A stretch of DNA of 64,000 nucleotides. Source: Adiantum capillus-veneris. Taxonomy: Eukaryota > Streptophyta > Polypodiopsida > Polypodiales > Pteridaceae. The notes under the pieces were generated by a model. It was given only the letters and a program-made list of their open reading frames with translations, was not told the origin of the DNA and did not search any database. Location: NCBI GenBank assembly GCA_014529385.2, contig CM043956.1, forward strand, positions 87,595,721-87,659,720. The letters run 5' to 3'. The translations under genes and the position numbers were made by a program. Position 1 is the stretch's first letter. The number at the start of each line of letters is the position of its first letter. Positions 56,555 to 64,000 of the stretch are shown here, one piece after another.

Positions 56555-57668
56555 TGTCAAGAGTTTTTTGGAGCAAGGGATTGTGCATATGTACATACAC
56601 ATGCATGGTGCATCGACTAAAGGATTGCCCATTTTCCAAAGCCAGGTGGTTACGTGGGGCCCACATGTGTACAGGTAGGACAACATGTACATAGTGTATC
56701 GATTTTCACTATTAATAATGAGGATTTGTTAGCGTGTAAAACTTCTCGAGGAAGCTATCCGCGGGCCGACAACATGAGGTAAGCAGGTGCGTCAGATGGC
56801 ATCTAGTGGCGTCAGGAGGCCGAATGGGGTCAATACTTGCACGTGGATTAGTACGGACACAACGTGGGTGTTTTCTTGTGATACTTATGCAGAAAGGTCA
56901 TCATGAGGACCAATTTTTGGGGCCAATTCACGTGGTTGCGGGATGCATTATTGGGAAAAGCTGAATGCCAGGTGTGCGGATGATGCAAAAAGGTGACAAC
57001 TATGCACTGCGAGGTCAGTTTTTGGCCTGTTCGGGGTCCGTTTGAGGTCATCTAAAAGGCCAAGGGTGTCCAAGTAATAAAGCTAAGTGTGGGAACTGAA
57101 AAAACAGAGAGAAGACCAGGAAAAGAGCGGAGAGAAGAGGAGGAACAACCGCAACTGTGTTTTTGCTCATTTTGGAGCCTGTTTTGGCCGTAAATCCGAG
57201 GTCGGATTTGAGCACTTTGACATTGTAGACTGGGGTTTTGGGCCGCTCCGGACGCAATGGAGCTGTCCATTTTGCCAAATTCCTCACTATTTTTCTGTTG
57301 TTTTGCCTGTGTAAGTTTCTCCTATGAGAGCGAAGCTTCTGCTCCAGTTTGTGATTGTATCTGGCTTATTTTACCCATACTGTGTGAGCTGTTTGCCCCC
57401 TTGGTGTTGGCCCAAGCTCATTTGTATCTAAATATCATAAGTTCTCCTCTTTTGAGCTGAGTTTTTTTGGGTGTGTGTGTGTGAGTGTCTCTTTGTGTGG
57501 AGTGGGTAAATGGGTAATCTCTCTCCTCTCACTCCATCGGTGTGCTCCCTGTCTCGGCCAGGTGGATTGTGTAAGCCGAGTGGTGCCCCATAGTGTGTGT
57601 GTGTATCTTCCCAAGAGTGTGTGTCGGGTCATTATAGAGGCGTTCTATGTGTTTCCATCCCGCTCACA
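56555..57668 (+). repeat. Element F 3' LTR
   Basis: 1,114 bp, TGTCAAGAG to CCGCTCACA, followed by ACGT. Compared with the 5' LTR it lacks a short stretch near 56715 (the CCAGTACCGGTGTG region). Confidence 0.92.
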
Positions 57669-57672
57669 ACGT

Positions 57673-59058
57673 CTAACACCTCTTGAGCTCTAATTACGCG
57701 CACAAAGGCAGCTACATGATCTCTTGGATCTGTGTTTCCTGTGTATTTCTTGTTTACCCATTTTTGCACTTGAGAAGGTCTAATTCTACGATGGTCTAGA
57801 AATATCATCATTGGATCTCCATGTCCTAATCGATATACCTCCTCTGGTCTTCTGTAGTAGGCTGGTTCCTCTCCCAGTGGTGCTCCTAAGCCATAATTTC
57901 TAACAGTTCTTGTAAGAGATGGTTCATCTCTTCGAATTCGTTCTATGGGTGGTCGTCCAGGCTCCGTTGACCCTTGAGTCTTTGGCTTACTCTCTCCTTG
58001 ATACCTTGAACAGAGTGGTGGTTCTTGAAAATCCCTTACCCCTCGTGCGGCTTGATAACCATCTCTATTTTGGTCTTGTTCCAATGTTGCACTCTGTCGA
58101 AGCCATGCCTACAATGATGGTTGAGTTACTGGGTGGTTTTGATTGTTGAATGTCTGTGGTCGGGTAGAATGTGAGGTAGTGTCATACTCCTCTGAAAAGG
58201 GATTTGTAGACTTTCTAGGGGTGTAGGTGGCTCTTGGCACTTCGTCGGGGGCATATGTTGATGCTCATGGAACTGTTCCCTTTTCTACCTCCTCTGGGAG
58301 AATGCGTTGGTATTCTCGCCCGTATCTATCAACAAAAAAAATATCCTTCCCCATTGCAGTTTCATAGGAGAATAAGTAAAGAACCTTGTCTTTGCTCAAC
58401 TCGGTTAAGTATGGTTCTTTGTAGCGAAAGTAAGAGACTATTCCCTCGCTCTCATGCTTGTAGATTCCCACATTCTCATTATAAGTGAAACCTTGGTTGT
58501 TTTCTTATCATACATAAAAATTTCTCCAGGTCGATCAATGTTTGGTGGCGGTTCTTGAGTTTCTGAAACCATTTTCCCTTTCGCCACGTTATCTCCATAT
58601 CTATTGTAATGTTCAGGGTTACTAACTATCAGATTGTGGTTCCCCTTTTCGTCTCGGAATCTATCTCCATCATCATAGACTCGAATTATCTCCAATCGCT
58701 GAGCCGGTCTTTCTTCAATACAAATGCACTTGCATCCTCAATAGTCAGAATAGACTAGGGCTCCCCTCGAGTTTGTTCCTTCTAGGAAGATCACAGTGAA
58801 CTTGGAATCATTCAAAGGATTTAGAAAGGTGCTCCCTCCTGGCATTGGTCCGTCATAGGTGAAACCTCCTGGCTGTTGAATACCCATCATGAAGAAGGAT
58901 TTTTCTGATGTAGTGTCAGTATCACTACCTTCCTCAATAATCGGTGCTAGTGGATCTATCCTTGCTTGAGTTACACTCTCCTCGGTGGACACTAAGCTAC
59001 CTTGGTCAGCTGGCACCTTTTGGTCTCTAAAAATGTATCTTCTTGATCTTAAATTCAT
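57673..59058 (-). pseudogene. Element E gag, N-terminal part
   Basis: ATG 59058 begins MNLRSRRYIF, like H (MNLRSGRYIF) and D (MHLRSGR). The N-terminal region (FTVIFLEGTNSRGALVY, RLEIIRVYDDGDRFRDEKGN, FFVDRYGREYQRIL) has no domain I recognise. It is Tyr/Asp-rich and conserved between E and H. It breaks into several frames, then 58084-57673 leads into the capsid start (DPRDHVAAFVRVIRAQEVLD). Element F interrupts there; the frame continues on the far side at 43366 when one ACGT is removed. Confidence 0.82.
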
Positions 59059-59479
59059 CAAACTTATCAATGCAATTTATCACAAATCCAACCACTCACC
59101 TGACAAAGGATCAGTCTCCGTACAACTTCTTGCTTTGCTTGCTGAATATACCTGTACACAAGCGTTTAATTTCGGCAATCGAATCAAAGCATTTAACTAC
59201 TAGAGGTGATTTTAGTAATGATTGGTATAACTGGGAGTTAATCTCAACCACTACTATATGTTATACACTGCTGATGTTCTGGATTAGGTCTGCTAATCTG
59301 GAACTGTACTTCCCTCGGATGTTGGTCAATTTACGTGAAAAAGTATGAATTCAGTTTTTGCTCCGTCAAATGGACAAACAAGGTCCAAATTCACTTCTGA
59401 AAGAAGTTCTGGAACCCTTGAACCAAATGGAACCTTACTGTCTAAGCCTAGTCAAATTTTCTCTTCACCAAGCCGCAGT

Positions 59480-59503
59480 AGACATCCTACGCGTAGGATG
59501 TCT
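59480..59503. repeat. 24-bp palindrome, copy 5 (perfect)
   Basis: Perfect copy in E's leader; equivalent to the position of copy 11 in H. Confidence 0.97.
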
Positions 59504-59754
59504 CCTGCTTTGTTTTGCCTGGATTCTTGCACTATGAATTCCCCTTGATGTGTTGAGTCCACAGCTGTTTTACTTTTTGATTTGGACACCTATAAGCTGG
59601 TCAATGGATCAGAAATCTGTTCCAGCAGCCTGCTGCTGGTCTTGATCAGTCTAATCAACTCCAATTTGGACCAAAATTGACTAGGAGGCTTGCCTCAGGC
59701 TGTACAACACCTTGCTATGCCCACAGTCAGTATCTGGCTTCAATTTCTTGCTTT

Positions 59755-59778
59755 AGACATCCTACACGTAGGATGTCT
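59755..59778. repeat. 24-bp palindrome, copy 6 (centre ACACGT)
   Basis: One change at the central CpG. The H counterpart (62676) is perfect. Confidence 0.95.
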
Positions 59779-59879
59779 TTTTGCCCAAAATGGCTTCAAA
59801 TTCAAAGCACAGACTCCCCTTGAGGTGCTAATCACTTTGGTATGCTCAAAATTAGGTTTGGAGTGCAAAATCAAACAGA

Positions 59880-59903
59880 TAACATCCTACGCGTAGGATG
59901 TCT
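59880..59903. repeat. 24-bp palindrome, copy 7 (left edge altered)
   Basis: TAACATCC replaces AGACATCC; the rest is intact. The H counterpart (62552) is perfect. Confidence 0.93.
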
Positions 59904-60633
59904 TTTTGGTCTGTTTGACCCCAGACTTGACCCACAGCTTCTTCTTGATGTCAGCAACCCAGTGGTATGCTTAGATTTTGGTTTGGATTTCAAAAGTCCC
60001 CAATTTTAGGTGTTCTAGCCTTTTTCAGTCAAAAGTGCTAAAGTCTGCTTAGAACCCAATTTTCTCACCCAAATAAGATGAAACCTCTCTCAGTCACTCA
60101 ATATATCATGCAGATCATGTCCATGTAGTCATCCTATGGTTTTGGCCTTAAAATAATGCTTTGGCACAATTTGGGTAGGATGTCTGGAAATTTCAGTCTA
60201 TCTGGCCTTATCCTGTCAAGATATGGTCAAATTTCCACTTTCCAGGTGAAAATAGGGTAAAAACTACCTTTTGAACAGACTGGTAACCTCAGATTTTCAA
60301 AAAATTGCCCAGATCACCCTGGCTTAAAATTAATTTTTTTTCTGACAGAAATGCTCCTAATGCTCTGCAGCTCTATCAGAAACACTCACAGTAACTTTTG
60401 GACTTCACTTCAGCTTTCAAACACACTTTTGTGACTTTTTGCGTCTTTTACAACCTTGTGATGAATCTACCAAGCAAGTATACATGCATGAAGTGCTCTA
60501 GATCCTGAATCATGATGTCCTACTTACTCTACTCCTACTCATCATATGAAATGGTGATAATGGTGTTTTGGTTGCTTCCTGGCCTCTCCGGACTCCCAAG
60601 CTCTCCTCTCACCGCTTTTACTTACTCCAACTC

Positions 60634-61560
60634 TGTTAGAAGCTGGACACACCCCACGAAAATTGACTACTCGAAAGATTATCATTTTTTGTAATTATTC
60701 ATTTATTGAGGGAACCAGATTTTTCACCTTGTAAATATTGGGGCTTAATAGAAGTTTCCAGATTGTATCCCAGTTCTGGTAGTTGGATTGAGTAGTTGGT
60801 TAATTTGGAACTTTAGGGTTTGAGAATTGTAAGGTATATATACCACTTTCTGACCTTAATGAACGACCTTTTGTCATTTTGAAAAAAATACTGTCTGTGA
60901 GTGAGCGTACTGTGTACGAGAGAGAGTGAGATCTTCTTCTTGACGCTACGTGTGCACCGGTGGTCGGAATCGAGTGCGGAGAAGTGTAGCGTGTTGCCCC
61001 CAATGAGAGCTACGCGCTGATACCTACATTGAGCGCGTACGGTCCGGTTTTGCGAGCTCGTTCTACGAGCTTCATCTAGTTATTTGGTGAGCATACGTTG
61101 TCCGATTTTGCATTGCAGCATATCCACGCGTTCACATCGAGTAGAGCTACACATTAGGCACTTTAGATTTTGGAAACGGAGACCTCCAAATTTCGGCCAG
61201 ACATCCTATGTGATTTTGCACCGAGTGTTTTGGGTTGGAGTTTTGATTCATAGACCTTAGGGAGAGCGACCTATTGGAGTGAGTAGGGCCTCCTTCAAGT
61301 TCTGTGGTGTTTCGAGATTGTTTGATGGGTGTTAGGATCTAGAAAGCGTTGTAGGAAGTTTCCTCTTATGCACTCTTGAAGGCTGTGACTTAGACATTGG
61401 GTAGAGACCCTGTAGGAATTAGTTAGGAGTCGGTCGAGTGTAGGTTGACACCTTATACGTGCTTCCATGCGCCTGCAGATCGAGCTTGGTCCTTAGCTGA
61501 CAAATCTTGTTAGGTGAGTTCTCGCTGTGCTGACGTCTGCCGCGGCATATCCGTCCAACA
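60634..61560 (+). repeat. Element H 5' LTR
   Basis: 927 bp, TGTTAGAAGCTGG to CCGTCCAACA. TATA box TATATATA at 60835-60842. A half palindrome (AGACATCCTATG) lies near 61199. It matches the reverse complement of 27810-28770. Confidence 0.93.
60835..60842 (+). promoter_or_regulatory. Element H LTR TATA box
   Basis: TATATATA in the context AAGGTATATATACCAC. Element E's LTR has TATTTATA at the same place. Confidence 0.6.
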
Positions 61561-61561
61561 A

Positions 61562-61579
61562 TGGCACCGCTGCCGGGGA
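61562..61579 (+). promoter_or_regulatory. Element H primer-binding site
   Basis: TGGCACCGCTGCCGGGGA begins 1 bp after the LTR. It is two bases away from the usual tRNA-Asp-type site. Confidence 0.85.
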
Positions 61580-62109
61580 CGAAAACCTTATGTAGGTGAC
61601 CGAGACTAGTCCTTGAGGATAGGGATTTTTGGCTTTCCAAGAGTCTCGTTTTGCGTTTAGATAGGATCAGAGGGTGGAGGACTCTCTAGGTCTTAGAAGG
61701 AGTCTAGGGAGCGTGTGTCTGGCCTAGATTCTTCCACTGAGGTAGATTTAGGTAGACTAAGATAGTTTTAGGTATTAGTTGAGTTCTTGAGTAGGCGTTG
61801 GAGTGGTAGAAGCGGTGAGAGGAGAGCTTGAGAGTCCGGAGAGGCCAGAAAGCAACCAAAACACCATTATCACCATTTCACATGATGAGTAGGAGTAGAG
61901 TAAGTAGGACATCATGATTCAGGATCTAGAGCACTTCATGCATGTATACTTGCTCGATAAATTCATCACAAGTTTGTAAAAGACACAAAAAGATGCAAAA
62001 GTGTGTCTGAAAGCTGAAGTGAAGTCCAAAAGTTACTGTAAGTGTTTATGATAGAACTGCAGAGCATCAATAGCATTTCTGTCAAGAAAAAAATTAATTT
62101 CAAGCCAGA

Positions 62110-62133
62110 AGACATCCTACGCGTAGGATGTCT
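62110..62133. repeat. 24-bp palindrome, copy 8 (perfect)
   Basis: Perfect. The matching place in E's leader (about 60320) has no palindrome. Confidence 0.97.
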
Positions 62134-62551
62134 ACAGGCTAATCTAGTGGGAATTTTGGGATTTTGAGTTGACCAGTGTGTTCAGACGGTGGGGTTTATT
62201 CTATTTTCAACTCGAAAGTGAAAATTTGACCATATCTTGACAAGATAAGGCCAGATAGACTGAAATTGCCAGACATCCTACCCAAATTGTGCCAAAGCAT
62301 TATTTTAAGACCAAAACCATATGATGGCTGCATGAGCATGACCTGCATGATATATTGAGTGACTGAGAGGGATTTCATCTCATTTGGGTGAGAAAACTGG
62401 GTTCAAAGTATACTTTAGCACTTCTGACTGAAAAAGGCAAGAACAGCTAAAATTGGAGACTTTTGAATCCAAACCAAAATCCAAGCATACCACTGGGTTG
62501 CTGACATCAAGGGAAAGCTATGGGTCAAGTCTGGGGTCAAACAGGCCAAAA

Positions 62552-62575
62552 AGACATCCTACGCGTAGGATGTCT
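62552..62575. repeat. 24-bp palindrome, copy 9 (perfect)
   Basis: Perfect; counterpart of copy 7. Confidence 0.97.
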
Positions 62576-62675
62576 TCTGTGTGATTTTTCACTTCAAATC
62601 TGGATTTGAGCATACCAAAGTGATCAACAACTCAAGGGGAGCCTGGTTTTTGAAATGAAGCCATTCTGATGAAAA

Positions 62676-62699
62676 AGACATCCTACGCGTAGGATGTCT
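62676..62699. repeat. 24-bp palindrome, copy 10 (perfect)
   Basis: Perfect; counterpart of copy 6. Confidence 0.97.
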
Positions 62700-62949
62700 A
62701 ATGCAAGAAATTGAAGCGAGAAACTGACTGTGGGCATAGCAAGGTGTTGTATAGCCTGAGGCAAGCCTCCTAGTCAATTTTGGTCCAAATTAGAGTTGAT
62801 TAGACTGATCAAGATCAACAAGGCTGTCGGAACAAATTTCTGATCCATTGACCAGCTTATAGGTGTCCAAATCAAAAAGTAAAAACAGCTATGGACTCAG
62901 CACATCAAGGGGAATCCATAGTGCAAAAATCCACGCAAAAAAAGGCAGG

Positions 62950-62973
62950 AAACATCCTACGCATAGGATGTCT
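62950..62973. repeat. 24-bp palindrome, copy 11 (two changes)
   Basis: AAACATCC at the left edge and ACGCAT at the centre; counterpart of perfect copy 5. Confidence 0.93.
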
Positions 62974-63393
62974 ATTGGGGCTTACTGAAGAGAAAATTTG
63001 GCTGGGCTTAGACGGTGAGATTCCATTTGGCTTAAGGATCCCATAACTTCTTTCAGAAGTGAATTTGGACCTTGTTTTTCCATTTGACGGAGCAAAGACT
63101 GAATTCATACTTTTTCACGTAAATTGACCAACATCCAAGGGAAGTACAATTCCAGATTAGCAGACCTAATCCAGAACATCAACAGTGTATAAAATACAGT
63201 AGTGGTTGAGATTAACTCCCCAGTTATACGAATCATTATTAAGATAACCTCTAGCAGTTAAATGCTTTGATTCGATTGCCGAAATTAAACGCTTGTGTAC
63301 AGGTATATTCAGTATCAAAGCAAGAAGTTGTGCAGAGACTGATCCTTTGCCAGGTGAGTGGTTGGATTTGTGATAAATGGCGTTGATAGATTG

Positions 63394-64000
63394 ATGAATT
63401 TAAGATCAGGAAGATACATTTTTAGAGACCAGAAGGTGGTAGGTGACCAAGGTAGCTTATTATCCACCGAGGAGAGTGTAACTCAAGCAAGGATAGATCC
63501 ACTAGCACCGATTATTGAGGAAGGTAGTGATACTGATACTTCGTGAGACAAATCTTTCTTCATGATGGGTAGTCAACAGCCAAGAGGTTTCACATATGAC
63601 AGACCAAAGCCAGGAGCAAGCACCTCCCCAAATCCTTTGAATGATTCCAAGCTCACTGTGATCTTCTTAGAGGGAACAAACTCAAGGGGAGCCCTAGTCT
63701 ATTCTGACTATCGAGGACACAAGTGCATTTGTATCGAAGAGAGGCCGGCACAGAGATTGGAGATAATTCGAGTCTATGATGATGGAGATAGATTCCGAGA
63801 CGAAAAGGGGAACCACTATCTGATAGTCAGTAACCCTGAAGATTACAATAGATATGGAGATAACGGGGCGAATGGGAAAATGGTTTCAGAAGCTCAAGAA
63901 CCACCACCAAACATTGATCGGCATGGAGCTATTTTTATGTATGATAAGAAAACAACCAGGGTTCCAACTTATAATGAGAACGTGGGAATATACAAGCATG
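63394..64000 (+). pseudogene. Element H gag, N-terminal part (runs off the window)
   Basis: ATG 63394 begins MNLRSGRYIFRDQK; a longer same-frame start at 63358 lacks the conserved family beginning. The frame has TGA 63543-63545 after GSDTDTS and then continues, open, to the window end: NDSKLTVIFLEGTNSRG, RLEIIRVYDDGDRFRDEKGN, MYDKKTTRVPTYNENVG. It matches element E's gag N-terminus closely, including long stretches without known domain. The capsid would lie to the right. Confidence 0.85.

Larger units (their letters stand above)
43371..57668 (+). mobile_element. Element F: Tat-lineage gypsy retrotransposon
   Basis: 14.3 kb including a nested copia of 5.6 kb. It has a split 5' LTR, primer site, gag, protease, RT, RNase H, archaeal-type second RNase H, integrase, polypurine tract and 3' LTR. 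It inserted into E's gag in the opposite orientation. It is the intact relative of element B and allows B's losses to be read. Many point stops and single-base losses make it inactive. Confidence 0.93.
27810..60633 (-). mobile_element. Element E: large gypsy retrotransposon on the minus strand
   Basis: Its 3' LTR is at the left (27810-28770). Reading leftward from the right: leader (60633-59059), gag (59058-57673, then 43366-40816 after element F), protease, RT, RNase H, integrase, second protease-like domain, a 2.6-kb non-coding block with palindromes, ORF3, polypurine tract and LTR. Its 5' LTR and first ~240 bp of leader lie beyond the window, behind element H. It inserted into element C after GTCCT (27805-27809). 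It resembles D in gene order and in integrase and second-protease style, but is more decayed. Confidence 0.88.
59059..60633 (-). other. Element E 5' leader (interrupted by element H)
   Basis: Non-coding. Three palindrome copies occur (59480, 59755, 59880), plus a half-site near 60177. It matches element H's leader (61806-63393) in inverted orientation. At 60633 it stops exactly at H's LTR. Confidence 0.85.
61580..63393 (+). other. Element H 5' leader with palindromes
   Basis: 1.8 kb non-coding. Four palindrome copies (62110, 62552, 62676, 62950) and one half-site (about 62271). From about 61806 it is an inverted copy of E's leader. Confidence 0.85.
60634..64000 (+). mobile_element. Element H: 5' part of an E-family retrotransposon, plus strand
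   Basis: LTR, primer site, leader with palindromes, and gag start, running off the right edge. Its LTR begins exactly where E's leader stops. The simplest reading is that H inserted into E's leader in opposite orientation; the rest of E would then lie right of H. Bases left of the LTR are AACTC (60629-60633), the expected target duplication to look for at H's far end. Confidence 0.85.

Noticed and set aside
32428-62973. CRISPR array, or a miniature transposon whose ends are the palindrome
   Set aside because: Spacing is irregular, the repeats are far apart and this is plant retroelement DNA. The palindromes have no flanking target duplications or internal body.
58457-64000. A single foldback transposon made of the two inverted arms
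   Set aside because: The centre is a complete LTR followed by a primer site and leader in correct order for H alone, which fits two same-family elements better.

Overview
This window is plant nuclear DNA made almost entirely of LTR retrotransposons inserted into one another. I found no host gene, tRNA, rRNA, CRISPR array or bacterial feature. Evidence for a plant: Ty3/gypsy chromoviruses with a chromodomain, Tat-lineage gypsy elements with a second RNase H, gypsy elements with tRNA-Asp-type primer sites, and a Ty1/copia element primed by initiator-Met tRNA. The protein repertoire leans toward a non-flowering land plant (fern, lycophyte or gymnosperm), but this is a low-confidence impression and the species cannot be fixed from sequence.

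Layout. Element A (about 1-5304, +): 3' half of a chromovirus (RT/RNase H, integrase, chromodomain), split by a 752-bp solo LTR (612-1363). It is followed by an AT-rich LTR/leader with seven ~152-bp tandem repeats and a new gag start. 5305-6412 is unassigned apart from one LTR-like promoter. Element B (6413-10075, +): 5'-truncated Tat pol plus its 3' LTR. Element C (10076-12525 and 26183-27809, +): an old chromovirus-like element. Element D (12526-26182, +) split C: a complete Athila-like/non-chromoviral gypsy with 5-bp target duplication AGCAT. Element E (27810 to beyond the right edge, minus strand) also inserted into C. Element F (43371-57668, +): a Tat element inserted in E's gag with target repeat ACGT. 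Element G (44131-49752, +): a complete copia inserted in F's 5' LTR with target duplication AATTT. Element H (60634 to the end, +): same family as E, lying head-to-head in E's 5' leader.

Every element carries stops or frameshifts, so all look non-autonomous now. D (long open pol) and G (LTRs about 3% different) are the best preserved.

Most unusual are D and the E/H family. Both encode a second retropepsin-like domain after integrase, followed by a region with W-[IV]-P-[KQ] motifs. Both then have an internal polypurine tract, a TATA box, an extra ORF3 and a second polypurine tract at the 3' LTR. ORF3 is 140 aa in D and a ~3.5-kb charged, coiled-coil, unrelated reading region in E. The E/H family also carries a dispersed 24-bp palindrome (half-site AGACATCCTACG), found eleven times in its non-coding regions, six times perfectly.
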